A program made the translations under genes and the position numbers. The notes beneath the pieces are model-generated. The model made no database searches. It was not told the DNA's origin and saw nothing but the letters and a program-made list of their open reading frames with translations. A DNA stretch of 64,000 nt from DAOUJW01 sp965218945 (GTDB taxonomy: Bacteria > Chloroflexota > Dehalococcoidia > Lucifugimonadales > UBA2985): positions 1,612,001 to 1,676,000 of the forward strand of contig OZ244718.1 of NCBI GenBank assembly GCA_965218945.1, given 5' to 3'. Position 1 is the stretch's first letter. Every line of letters begins with the position of its first letter. Below, in pieces: positions 32,238 through 40,860 of this stretch.

Positions 32238-32709
32238 GGGTTACCTCCTATCCTGCAGTTGTATGTGTCATCCTACAATATGACCAGGTGTGAGTCAGCT
32301 ATTGCTCCTAGTGTGGCTGGAATAGAGCCGTGTGTGTCCACTATCCTGGACCTTGTCCAGAACTTTGACTTTGAACTCTTCTCTAAACCTGTTCTTCTGA
32401 TGTTACGCAGGTCTACCTCCGGACTTGCTCTTATTGATATAGGCCGTATACCCCGGGTCAAAATAGAACCCGTGGTACACGGCCTTTTCCTCTTCCTCGT
32501 TCTCGCTAGCAGCCCGTCTGGTCCGCAGGCGTCAGCCCCAGTCCTTGGGCGCTCCCGTTTCTGCTCCGACACGCTTGCCTCACCCGTCCATATGTGTTTG
32601 CTTTTTCCTTTGTCCGACAAGCTGAGCGACGGTCCTCCATTCAACTCCCCGACTCGTTCGCTGCGCCGGCCTGCCCCGAACACCAGTCCGTTGTGCTCGA
32701 CCACGCCGT
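32238..32709. other. Intergenic region with relic sequences
   Basis: This 470-bp stretch holds three relics. (1) An out-of-frame Cache-type tail just after the stop at 32710 (minus strand VNGVVEHNGLVFGAG). (2) A minus-strand frame ending at 32403 that reads NEEEEKAVYHGFYFDPGY, without a start codon. (3) CTAGCAGCCCGTCTGG at 32507, like the IS1182 end. No complete gene is supported. Confidence 0.4.
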
Positions 32710-33897
32710 TCACAACCCGCCCATGACTACGGTGTCCGTGGCCGCGCTGGTCAACGACTCCTCGTTGCCCGCATCATCAGTGAAGGTCACCCGCACTTGG
32801 ATAGTCTTGCCCTGTTGGGCGGTCACAAGCGTGTAGCTGGAACTGGTAGCCCCAGATATGTCGGCACCGTCAGCCAGCCACTGGTAGCTGTAGGCTACCC
32901 CGGTCAAGCCATCCTCATCTGCAATGCCGGACGTGTCCGCCGTCAGGGTTTGCCCCACCTGCGCCGTGCCGCTGATGGTGGGCGCGCCGGTCGCGACAGA
33001 GTTCGCGGCGCGGGTCACAGTAAGCCTGTAAAATTCGCGATGGACCAATTCTCGATACACATGGACCATGATGACATTCTCACCCTCGTCCAGGTCTACC
33101 TGAAAGCCGTCCGTGTCGGTATCGGCGTCGGTCAGGGGGTCAACACTATCGCCATCAGCGTCCTTATAGGTGACAGTGCATCTCCCACCCAGGGGGCAGT
33201 CGTGGATAGTGTAGGTGGCCCCCTTGACGAAGACTATGGAATAGCCGTCCTTCGCGGTGGTGGTTAGGGTCATACGGTCATTGGCGTTGGCGATGTCAGG
33301 AACGGTGTATATTGTGGTATGGCTGTGGAATGTGGGGTCGAGTGCGCCGTGACTCACCGTAAGCGAGGTGAGCGGCGGCTCTGACGAATAGGTTCCAGGC
33401 ACCAACCTTCTGTTAGATCCAGTAGAGGTGGAACTTTCGTCATGTGGGATACTTACATAGCTGCTCAACCTACCGGGATCTCTTCCGCAGCGCACCTCCA
33501 CATCGAACGTCAAGCCTTTGCCTTGCAGGTCGGAGATTGTGCTGGTTATCTGAACGTCATCCGAGGCGGCGGAACCCAGATGCCTCTTGGGTATCCCGTC
33601 AATAAAATCGGTCACGTTGCTGATGTAGGCGTTGTAATCGCCGCGAGAGCAGGCGATGGTAGTGTGAAAGTCGATGGTCAAGCTGGTGGCGGGGTTATCA
33701 GCGTCTGACAGGTCATCAGCCACGACCACAGTCATGTACCCTTGTTGGAGCGGGTCAGCTCCCTGGGCGTCAACGAACTCCACTCCTTGGAGCCAGATTA
33801 GTCCGGTGACTCCGGCCAGCACAGCCGCAAGAAGCAGGCGCATCCGCCATCCGAACATCCCCTCTGTCTTCCCGGCACCGATTGCGGTGGTTCTCAT
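32710..33897 (-). CDS. Secreted protein with cadherin-like and C-terminal Ig-like domains
   Basis: A 395-residue exported protein. A signal peptide (MRLLLAAVLAGVTGLIWLQG) precedes an N-terminal beta domain. A cadherin-like beta-sandwich follows (SLTVSHGALDPTF, ITVTRAAN-like ending YRLTVTRAAN). The last ~85 residues are an Ig-like domain (GTAQVGQTLTADTSGIAD, YSYQWLADG, VRVTFTDDAGNEESLTSAAT) ending VVMGGL. This domain is almost identical in the next two genes and also occurs in the giant adhesin. ATG 33897 has GGGGAG seven bases upstream; that SD lies in the Cache-tail relic of the preceding gene. It is last in the predicted six-gene operon. Confidence 0.8.
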   Translation of the reverse strand: MRTTAIGAGKTEGMFGWRMRLLLAAVLAGVTGLIWLQGVEFVDAQGADPLQQGYMTVVVADDLSDADNPATSLTIDFHTTIACSRGDYNAYISNVTDFIDGIPKRHLGSAASDDVQITSTISDLQGKGLTFDVEVRCGRDPGRLSSYVSIPHDESSTSTGSNRRLVPGTYSSEPPLTSLTVSHGALDPTFHSHTTIYTVPDIANANDRMTLTTTAKDGYSIVFVKGATYTIHDCPLGGRCTVTYKDADGDSVDPLTDADTDTDGFQVDLDEGENVIMVHVYRELVHREFYRLTVTRAANSVATGAPTISGTAQVGQTLTADTSGIADEDGLTGVAYSYQWLADGADISGATSSSYTLVTAQQGKTIQVRVTFTDDAGNEESLTSAATDTVVMGGL

Positions 33898-33967
33898 ATT
33901 CAACTCCCCGACTCGTCGCTGCGCCAGCCTGCCCCGAACACCAGCCCGTCGTGCTCGACCACGCCGT

Positions 33968-34657
33968 TCACAACCCGCCCATCACCACGGCCTCCGTCGC
34001 CGCGCTGGTCAGCGACTCCTCGTTGCCCGCGTCGTCGGTGAAGGTGACTCGCACCTTGATGGCCTTGCCGTTGTCGGATGCCTGGAGCGTGTAGGTCGAA
34101 CCCGTCGCCCCGTCGATTTGGGTGTTGTCAGCCAGCCACTGGTAGCCGTAGGTCACGTTGCCCAAAACGTCGGCGTCGGAGATTCCGGTCGTGTCGGCCG
34201 TAAGGGTCTGGCCTACCTGCACCGTGCCGCTGATGATGGGCGCGCCCGTTGCGGGCATATTCTCAGCGCGGGTCACCGTCACGGTGTATGTCTCGGTGGT
34301 CTCTCCATCTTCGGCGGTAACCTCTATGGTGATGACGTTGCTTCCCACACTCAGTGAGACCACGCCGTCAGGGGCGGTCACGCCGTCGAACCTGACGACA
34401 TAGCTCGCCTGGGAGTTGCTAGGGAGGGCATCAACAGTCAGCGTCGACACGAAGTTCGGCACGTCCACGTCCCATGTCGTGTCCGGAGGCGCTATCACCC
34501 ATAAGTGAGTTTCGTTCTTCACCAGCAGAACGCTCAGTGTCGCGTCCGCGGAGTTGGCATGAGCGACGGATTGCCACATCACAGGCGAGGCCAACCAAAG
34601 CGCCGCTACCAATGCGGCTATCGTTCCAATTGCGGCCAACCGTCTTAGTCTGACCAT
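33968..34657 (-). CDS. Secreted cadherin-like plus Ig-like domain protein
   Basis: A 229-residue exported protein with a signal (IGTIAALVAALWLASPVMWQ) and one cadherin-like beta-sandwich (ADATLSVLLV, then GSNVITIEVTAEDGETTETY). The shared C-terminal Ig-like domain ends EAVVMGGL. ATG 34657 has AGGAGA six bases upstream. Directly after the stop, the +1 frame still encodes VNGVVEHDGLVFGAGWRSDESGS-like sequence, the end of a Cache-type protein, so the Ig cassette seems to have been recombined onto a Cache tail. Confidence 0.8.
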   Translation of the reverse strand: MVRLRRLAAIGTIAALVAALWLASPVMWQSVAHANSADATLSVLLVKNETHLWVIAPPDTTWDVDVPNFVSTLTVDALPSNSQASYVVRFDGVTAPDGVVSLSVGSNVITIEVTAEDGETTETYTVTVTRAENMPATGAPIISGTVQVGQTLTADTTGISDADVLGNVTYGYQWLADNTQIDGATGSTYTLQASDNGKAIKVRVTFTDDAGNEESLTSAATEAVVMGGL

Positions 34658-34679
34658 CTCACCTCTCCTTTGATTCGAA

Positions 34680-34777
34680 TCATGGTCTTGCGTCGAACAC
34701 GTCTGCAGGCAACGTGCTCAGACTACTGTTGGCCAACTGCAAGGTTGTCAGGCTGGAGAGTCCGTGGTCGCGCTTAG
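34680..34777 (-). pseudogene. Leucine-rich-repeat relic after the LRR gene
   Basis: Minus-strand frame GLSSLTTLQLANSSLSTLP, then ADVFDARP and a stop at 34680. This is one LRR unit of the type in the upstream gene, cut off from it by the Ig cassette. It lies between two operon genes. Confidence 0.5.
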
Positions 34778-34789
34778 CCCTGGCACCGT

Positions 34790-36175
34790 TCACAACCCGC
34801 CCATGACTACGGCCTCCGTCGCCGCGCTGGTCAACGACTCCTCGTTGCCCGCATCATCAGTGAAGGTCACCCGCACCTTGATGGTCTTGCCGTTGTCGGA
34901 TGCCTGGAGTGTGTAGGTGGAACTCGTCGCCCCATCGATTTCGGAGTCCCTGCTGGAAAGCCACTGGTAGCTGTAGGCCACGTTGTCCAAACCGTCGGTG
35001 TCGGCGATGCCAGACACGATAACCGTTAGCGTTTGCCCCACCTGCGCCGTGCCGCTGATGGTCGGGTCGCCGGTGGCCGGTGTGTTCCCGCCTGCTCCAT
35101 CCGTCCCTGCGGGAGGAAGGGTCAAACCCTCTCCGATTCCTGCCTGGATTCCTGGGTGCACTTCATCGCTGACAACGAAAGTGACCGACTCCACGTTCAC
35201 CGTGCTGCCGCTCGCGCCGCGGGTTACAGGTACGACCGCGCTCTCGGTGGCGCCCGCGGCGATCTCAGCGGTCGTGGTGGAGAGTGTGCCTCCCTGAACC
35301 GACAGAGAAGCCGTCATACCGAACGGCGCTCCCTCGGCGACCTTGACCACGACACCCTCGTCCCGCTGCTCCAGCTCCGCCGTGACAGTGAACGGCGAGC
35401 CGGGGTTGTTGTATATGCTGAGCGACCCCAGGCTGGTCACGCCCTTGAATACGTCGTCGGGAAGGGAGTTCAGATCGTTGCCGCTCAAGTTAAGAATTAC
35501 CAGGCTCGAAAGTTTGCCGAAGACGCCGTCGGGCAGAGCGGTCAAATCATTGTCGTTCAGGTACAATTGCCCGAGGTTGGAGACGTCGTCAAACATGCCG
35601 TCCGGCAGAGAATTCAGGCCATTGCCGTTCAGACCCAGCCATGTCAAATTCGTGAGCCCGTCGAACACACCGTCGGGCAGCGTCTGCAACTCGTTAAAGT
35701 TCAGATAGAGCCAGTTGAGATTCGTGAGGTCCTGGAACACATCAGCCGGCAGGGAGTTAAGATCGTTGCGCAGCAGGTACAACTCGGTCAGGCTGGTGAG
35801 TCCATCGAACACGTCAGCGGGCAGCGTTTCCAGGCTGTTGCTTTCCAGGTAAAGCCTTTCGAGACTGGAGAGGCCCTGGAAATCCGATGCCTGTAGGGTT
35901 TCGATACCCTTGGCATTGAGGCCGAGGCCCCCCGCGATGCCGGACAGATGCGTGTCCGTCACAGCCGAGCAGTCGATGTTGTTGAGCTTGTCGAGAATCG
36001 CGTCGCGCACCTGCTGGGTCCGGTCGCAGATGCCCGTGCCGTCTGTCTGGGCTGACACCGCGCCGTTCTGAGGCAGGGAATGGACAAGGACGGCGCAGAC
36101 AGCCAACAGGGCCGCCGCCAGCAGAGTGCTTTTCCATTTGCGCCCGACCAGGGGCAGACTCAACTTGCTCCTCAT
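34790..36175 (-). CDS. Secreted leucine-rich-repeat protein with C-terminal Ig-like domain
   Basis: A 461-residue exported protein. A signal peptide (LLAAALLAVCAVLVHSL) and a Cys-containing cap precede about eight LRRs of 24 residues (LxxLPxDVFDGLTxLTELYL). A beta domain follows (FTVTAELEQRDEGVVVKV), then the shared Ig-like C-terminus ending EAVVMGGL. LRR proteins on the surface usually mediate protein binding or adhesion. It lies 40 bp after the Cache-domain gene in the same orientation. An LRR relic downstream shows that the 3' end has been remodelled. Confidence 0.88.
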   Translation of the reverse strand: MRSKLSLPLVGRKWKSTLLAAALLAVCAVLVHSLPQNGAVSAQTDGTGICDRTQQVRDAILDKLNNIDCSAVTDTHLSGIAGGLGLNAKGIETLQASDFQGLSSLERLYLESNSLETLPADVFDGLTSLTELYLLRNDLNSLPADVFQDLTNLNWLYLNFNELQTLPDGVFDGLTNLTWLGLNGNGLNSLPDGMFDDVSNLGQLYLNDNDLTALPDGVFGKLSSLVILNLSGNDLNSLPDDVFKGVTSLGSLSIYNNPGSPFTVTAELEQRDEGVVVKVAEGAPFGMTASLSVQGGTLSTTTAEIAAGATESAVVPVTRGASGSTVNVESVTFVVSDEVHPGIQAGIGEGLTLPPAGTDGAGGNTPATGDPTISGTAQVGQTLTVIVSGIADTDGLDNVAYSYQWLSSRDSEIDGATSSTYTLQASDNGKTIKVRVTFTDDAGNEESLTSAATEAVVMGGL

Positions 36176-36215
36176 CTGATAATGCCTCTCCCTCTACATC
36201 TCTCTACCGGTCCCC

Positions 36216-37808
36216 TCAGCTCCCCGACTCGTCGTGACCGCTGTGCCAGCCGGAGCCGAACGTCATCCCGTCCTGGCCAAGGACCCAGACGCGCACGTCT
36301 TCCGTGGTCACCCAGTTGCCCTCTGCGGTGGCCTCGAACGTATCCGTGCCTAGCAGGTCCTCAAGGCTCTTTCCCACGTTTGCTTTGTCGTAGTGGTCTA
36401 TGACCGTGCCGCTTTCGTCGGCTATGAACGCGAACCAGTCCCCTTCAACGTTTTCGGCGCTGTTGTAGTAGGCGATGACCGCGTACAGTCCCGCAAAAGC
36501 GATCTCGGGGCTGGCGAAGTAGGCGATGGTCCCCTCCAGCCCTACTTCACGGAATACGCGGGCGGCTGTGTCCACCAGGGACTTGGTGAACTCGTCGGCG
36601 TTGATGTACCAGCCGGAGGCGAACAGCAGCCCGTCGTGCCGCACCACCCAGACGTTCTTGAGCTCCAGGTGATCGAAATCGATGCCAAGACCGCCGCTCT
36701 CCGGGTTGCGGTAGACGTAGGACACCCACTTGCCCTCCTCCGTCGCCGACAGCATCTCCGGCCCGAAGTTGTAGCCGTTGGCATCGGTGCCGACCCAGCC
36801 TTTCAGGTCCAGCCCCAGGCGGCGGGCGTCGGGATGCCCGACTACCAGGTCGTCCTCGTCGATGATGAACGCGTACCACTGGTCGTCCACGCTCTCCTCT
36901 CGGTTGTAGTAGGCGATGGTCTCCTCCAGGCCCAAGGCGTCGTACAGGTTCGTTGCCTGCTGCACGAACGCCCTGGTGTAGGAGGGAGCGTCCGATTTGT
37001 CAGGGCCGCGCTCGTACCAGCCGGACCCGAAGATCAACCCGTCGTGGATGATCACCCAGGCGTGCTTGGTCTCCAAAGCGGCGGAGGCGGGATTGGCAAT
37101 GGTGTAGTCGAACCATGCGCCGCTCTCCGTGGCGGAGGCGGCTAACGCAGACCCCGCGGGGTAGGAGTTGGGACCGAGCGCCTGCGAAGCGTGCTTGCCC
37201 ACGAGGTCCGGGGACGCGGCGTGAGCCACGACGGTCTGGTTCTCGTCGGCGATGAACACGTACCACTGGCCGTCGATGCTCTCCTCGCGGTTGTAATGGG
37301 CGAGAGTGGCGTCGAGCCCCTGGGTCTCGTACATGCTGATGGCGTTGTCGACGAAGAACCTGGTGTAGTCGGCGGGAGCGGACTTGGGCGGAATGGAGGC
37401 CACCACGCCGCGCGCTATCCGCTCCGCCTCGTTGGCGGTGAGTCCGGGCGCCGGCTGTGGCATGTCCGCCATCGCGCTGCGGATAGCCTCCTCCACCTGG
37501 GCGGTGGTCAGTCCCGCTTGAGGTTCCGGCATGGCCGCGATTGCACCCTTGACTATCTCCTCAACCTCACTCTCGGTCAGGCCGGGTTCAGGCTGGGACA
37601 TGTCCGCCAGGGCCGTGCGGATGGCCTCCTCCACGTCGGCGGACGCGAGTCCCGGCTCCGGCGCGGGCGCATCGGCCAGCTCCTCCTGCACTATCTCCTC
37701 CACCTCGGCGCGGGACAGTCCCGCGTCTCCGTCTCCGCAGGCAGCGAGGATGAGCGCGGTCAGAAGGGCTAGCGCCGCCAATGACAATGGGACCTTGGCA
37801 ATATTCAT
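36216..37808 (-). CDS. Lipoprotein with three Cache-type sensory domains
   Basis: A 530-residue lipoprotein: lipobox LILAACGDG, then a repeated coiled segment with four copies of GL---EVEEAI-(T/S)A-ADMPQP. Three Cache-like domains follow (YTRFFVDNAISMYETQGLDATL, NREESIDGQWYVFIADENQTVV, GSGWYERG and repeats). Cache domains bind small ligands in receptors; here there is no transmembrane output domain, so it may be a free ligand-binding or scaffold lipoprotein. The end GSGWHSGHDESGS is the source-like sequence for the Cache-tail relics found after neighbouring Ig cassettes. Confidence 0.85.
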   Translation of the reverse strand: MNIAKVPLSLAALALLTALILAACGDGDAGLSRAEVEEIVQEELADAPAPEPGLASADVEEAIRTALADMSQPEPGLTESEVEEIVKGAIAAMPEPQAGLTTAQVEEAIRSAMADMPQPAPGLTANEAERIARGVVASIPPKSAPADYTRFFVDNAISMYETQGLDATLAHYNREESIDGQWYVFIADENQTVVAHAASPDLVGKHASQALGPNSYPAGSALAASATESGAWFDYTIANPASAALETKHAWVIIHDGLIFGSGWYERGPDKSDAPSYTRAFVQQATNLYDALGLEETIAYYNREESVDDQWYAFIIDEDDLVVGHPDARRLGLDLKGWVGTDANGYNFGPEMLSATEEGKWVSYVYRNPESGGLGIDFDHLELKNVWVVRHDGLLFASGWYINADEFTKSLVDTAARVFREVGLEGTIAYFASPEIAFAGLYAVIAYYNSAENVEGDWFAFIADESGTVIDHYDKANVGKSLEDLLGTDTFEATAEGNWVTTEDVRVWVLGQDGMTFGSGWHSGHDESGS

Positions 37809-37868
37809 GTTAGTTGTCCACTTCCTTCATCATGTATTGAGCCGCGGTACGGGGCGCTCCCTGGAGGC

Positions 37869-39434
37869 CTATAGCCCTCCGGGAGCGCTCACCTTGTGCT
37901 CCGGGTCGTCGGCGACGGCGTCGTGAGTCAGGACCGCTGGATTTCCAACCGAGTTGCTGATGAAACCGTCGTTCAGGGTCAGTTTATTCGCGCCTATGGC
38001 TATGCCGTCGCTGTCCATGTCGCCGCCGGCGACCACGTAGGTGAAGGTCAGCGTCGCGCCGGCGGGAGGATGCAAGTCGGCGGCCCTGGCTTCGCCGCCG
38101 ACGTTCAATTCGATCTGCGGCGTGCCTCTTACCCCGACAAATTCGCTGAACGTCACCGAAACGGTTACGGAGTCTCCAATCCCGTAGGTATCGTCATCCC
38201 CGGGATCGGACGTGATTGCGACACTAGTTATGGTGGGAGCCCCGGCCGGGTCGGTTCTCTCCACCACGTCAGTGACAGTCACCGTGACGTCCAGCGAGCC
38301 GTCCTTCATCCCCGGTACAGACGCCGTCACCGTGATTTCGTACACGTTGTCGCCGTCCGAGTCGGCAGGGTCCTCGAAATCGGGCGGATTCTTGAATGAG
38401 AGGGTCCCATCGGTGGTGATCTCGAAATCCCCGCTGTCGTCGCCCGTCAACCCGAACGTCGGGTCCTCCTGTCCGTGGAAGCCGGTTGTCTGGACGTAAC
38501 TTCCTATCGCTCGACGGTGGTTTTCGCGCACCACCGGGGACTGATCGCCGTACAGTTCCAGGGTGGGAGAGCCGTCGACCCTGTGCCCGGCATCGTCCTG
38601 GACAGCGTCGCTTGAGAGGACCAGGTCTAGTCCGGCGGCGCTTTGAAGGCGTGCGCCATTCGGGTTGAGCGCGTCGGCCTTGAACGAGATGCCGTCGGCG
38701 TCCTGGTCGTTCCATCTCACGTAGTACAGAAAGAGGTAGGCGTTTTGGGAGCTGCCATTGGAGATGGCCACTCTGTCCCCATCTCCAATCACGAAGTTGA
38801 GCTGGGGTCTGCCACCCCTTGCGCCAACGTCGATATTGAAAGACACTTTGAATTCAATGGTGTCCGTTCTCTGGTAGGTGTCGTCGTCTCCCGGGTCGGA
38901 AAAGATCTCGATGCCTGTTATGACCGGCGTCACGCCAACCCTGTGGTCGATGTCATCGTCAAGGCCGTCGTGGGCCAGATTGGCCGCGTTGCCGTCAGCA
39001 TCCTCAATGAAACTACCGCCAAACATCTGGAGGGAGTTTGCCTTGACGGATACGCCATCGGTGTCCAGGTCAATGTTGCTGACCCAGGCCGCAAATACAG
39101 CCTCTGCGCCCGATGCGCTTTCGTAGCGGGCTTTGGCCTCTCTATCCCCAATTACCACCTTGAGGCCAGGGAATCCCTCTACGACGACATCCTCGCTGAA
39201 CGTCACAGTGACCCTTATGTAGTCCTCAACGCCGTATACGCCGTCGTCTCCGGGATCGGACGTGATCTCAAGCGACGATACGGTAGGCGCGGCGGCATCA
39301 TCCGCCGCTACGGATTGAGGCGCTTCCCCCAAAAGGGTGAAAGAGCAGATGGCGGCCAGGAGCATTAGCGCGGACAACAGGCGGATCCCGCCGTGTCTCT
39401 CCAGTCCGGCTCGATTGCTATTCGGGTTTCTCAT
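37869..39434 (-). CDS. Secreted protein with SwmA-like and cadherin-like beta domains
   Basis: A 521-residue exported protein. The signal is IRLLSALMLLAAICSFTLL. Three related domains start SLEITSDPGDDGVYGVEDYIRV, GIEIFSDPGDDDTY and VAITSDPGDDDTYGIGD. Each has V-F-E-V and a TDGISV-AN-L segment, like bacterial surface calcium-dependent beta domains. A cadherin-type unit (GDFEITTDGTLSFKNPPDFE, YEITVTAS) lies between. It ends SAPGGL. ATG 39434 has AGGAGAG upstream, and the longer frame from 39578 overlaps the previous gene's end. Role probably adhesion or matrix formation. Confidence 0.82.
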   Translation of the reverse strand: MRNPNSNRAGLERHGGIRLLSALMLLAAICSFTLLGEAPQSVAADDAAAPTVSSLEITSDPGDDGVYGVEDYIRVTVTFSEDVVVEGFPGLKVVIGDREAKARYESASGAEAVFAAWVSNIDLDTDGVSVKANSLQMFGGSFIEDADGNAANLAHDGLDDDIDHRVGVTPVITGIEIFSDPGDDDTYQRTDTIEFKVSFNIDVGARGGRPQLNFVIGDGDRVAISNGSSQNAYLFLYYVRWNDQDADGISFKADALNPNGARLQSAAGLDLVLSSDAVQDDAGHRVDGSPTLELYGDQSPVVRENHRRAIGSYVQTTGFHGQEDPTFGLTGDDSGDFEITTDGTLSFKNPPDFEDPADSDGDNVYEITVTASVPGMKDGSLDVTVTVTDVVERTDPAGAPTITSVAITSDPGDDDTYGIGDSVTVSVTFSEFVGVRGTPQIELNVGGEARAADLHPPAGATLTFTYVVAGGDMDSDGIAIGANKLTLNDGFISNSVGNPAVLTHDAVADDPEHKVSAPGGL

Positions 39435-39522
39435 TTTTACTCTCCTTCCATGCTGGCCAAAAGGCGCCAAGGACAACTTGCTCAACTTCCGGTTCATCAT
39501 CAGTCTTAGCCTCCACGAGTCT

Positions 39523-40368
39523 TTACAGGCCTCCAACCTGAGAGTCCTGGTCTTCCACGAGGACGCGAACCTCCGCAAAATAGGTGGTGTAATCGTCCCG
39601 GTCGTAGTGCCACACTATTCCCCAGGCATCGAGCGAGTCATCATCCTCGTAGGTGGATACCGTCACCGTTTGGGGCGTGGTCCAGTTCTCCGGGGTGAAC
39701 GTCAAACTGGCAGGCGTTGACTGTACGGTCTGGTACGCAGCCACTACGACGGTGACGTCCTCCGGCGGCTGCGAGACGAGGGAAACGGTGTACGTTGCGC
39801 TGCCGCCTTCCGCTATCGTCAGGTCTTCCGTGGACAGTTCGAACACGGGCGCCCTGTCGGGACGAGGATAGGTTCGAGCGTCGTTCTGGACCGCCTGATC
39901 GGAAAAGAGCGGAACGGCATTCCCGGCAGCATCAACGAGGATGCCGCCCCCGTTTTCGGCAAATATGTTGTCGTAAGAGACCCGTAGCTCCTGGTGACCG
40001 GATACAGCGAACGACAGCTGCAGCCAGAGCTCGTTGCCGGAGATGTAGTCGTTGTCCGACAGGACGTCATCATGGCCGTCCACGGTCACGTCCATGACCG
40101 CTTTGAAGAAACGGTATACGGGGACGTTGTACTGCTGTATGGCGTACGCGACCTGCGGACTGACGGTGATCTCTTCGCTGAAGGTCACGATGACATAGCC
40201 TCCATCGGTCCTCGCGCTCTCGAACACCGGGGCGACGGTGTCGGGTTCCTCATCGGCGTCCTGCGCCTCCGCCGTGGAGAGCAGCAGGCCGAGCGCGGCG
40301 CCCGCCAGGGCCAGGACCGCGATGGCGGCAATCAGGAAGGGGAATCGTCGTCTACCGATGCAGGTCAT
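39523..40368 (-). CDS. Secreted SwmB-like plus Calx-beta-like domain protein
   Basis: A 281-residue exported protein with a signal peptide (FLIAAIAVLALAGAALGLLL). The first domain has APVFESARTDGGYVIVTFSEEI, like SwmB-type surface domains. The second has FELSTEDLTIAEGGSATYTVSL, PASLTFTPENWTTPQTVTV, close to the Calx-beta-like units of the giant adhesin. It ends DSQVGGL. It is the first gene after regulatory module copy A and so heads the predicted six-gene operon down to 32710. SD GAGGAG precedes ATG 40368. Confidence 0.82.
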   Translation of the reverse strand: MTCIGRRRFPFLIAAIAVLALAGAALGLLLSTAEAQDADEEPDTVAPVFESARTDGGYVIVTFSEEITVSPQVAYAIQQYNVPVYRFFKAVMDVTVDGHDDVLSDNDYISGNELWLQLSFAVSGHQELRVSYDNIFAENGGGILVDAAGNAVPLFSDQAVQNDARTYPRPDRAPVFELSTEDLTIAEGGSATYTVSLVSQPPEDVTVVVAAYQTVQSTPASLTFTPENWTTPQTVTVSTYEDDDSLDAWGIVWHYDRDDYTTYFAEVRVLVEDQDSQVGGL

Positions 40369-40387
40369 TGCTCCTCTCTCCTAACGT

Positions 40388-40840
40388 CTTATGATTGCCT
40401 GGACTTTTCGTTGCCCATGACAAGGCTTGCCGCCCGAAAAGCAGCCCTCGTCAACATAAATCGTACTGAGCCTTCAGGCCGGATATAAGGAGCAAATGTC
40501 TAAATTGCACTAGACATTTGTCTACAGGGGGTGCGTAGGCATGTGCCTACGAGGGGCCTATGCCCCATGTCGCGTCAGGTCTCAGCCCAGCGTGTTCAGG
40601 AAGCGGCGTGGACGCTCAACGGGACTCCCATCGGCTGACGGCCGGGGAATGGCGGGGAGCGAGCGCGGGGCGCAGCCGTGAGCGTTGGAATCGCTGCGGC
40701 GCTTTGGAACAAGCCGGAGGTCCCCGCCGTTACAGCAGGGGCCTCGTCGCTGCTCGCTCCGTTGCCTGACGGTCTGCTTCGCCGGTTCCCGGCGGACCGC
40801 CAGGGGGCAAGGCAGGCGTCAGATTACAGCGCCAACCTGA
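40388..40840 (-). repeat. Shared regulatory module, copy A (upstream of the surface-protein operon)
   Basis: About 450 bp, homologous to 26362-26800 and 42957-43400. In minus-strand order: hairpin (40744-40717, AGG(T/C)CCCC paired with GGGGCCT), a spacer with GTCCACGCCGCTTCCTGAAC, palindromes, a TTATAT segment, then a roughly 90-nt leader ending GGCAATCATAAGACGTTAGGAG just before the gene start. The leader has arms GCTTTTCG and CGAAAAGT that could pair. Confidence 0.8.
40494..40550. promoter_or_regulatory. Palindromic operator cluster in module copy A
   Basis: A half-site AAATGTCTA (40494-40502), the perfect palindrome TAGACATTTGTCTA (40511-40524) and the dyad GTAGGCATGTGCCTAC (40535-40550). 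The centres are about 22-25 bp apart. They lie just upstream of a TTATAT -10-like segment, the expected position for activator binding. The likely regulator is the LuxR-type protein at 43498-44163. Confidence 0.55.
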
Positions 40841-40860
40841 CCCGCCTGGCAATTCCGGTA

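Noticed and set aside
32403..32530. Minus-strand frame NEEEEKAVYHGFYFDPGY as a gene
   Set aside because: Composition looks coded, but there is no start codon or SD and an upstream stop interrupts it; kept only as a relic note.
31995..32726. Plus-strand 243-codon frame
   Set aside because: It overlaps the well-supported DUF5679 gene on the other strand and shows no domain or good start.
40388..40480. Module leader as a cyclic-di-GMP or other known riboswitch
   Set aside because: I tried to match known consensus blocks (for example GEMM) and they are absent; only the general possibility of a structured leader remains.
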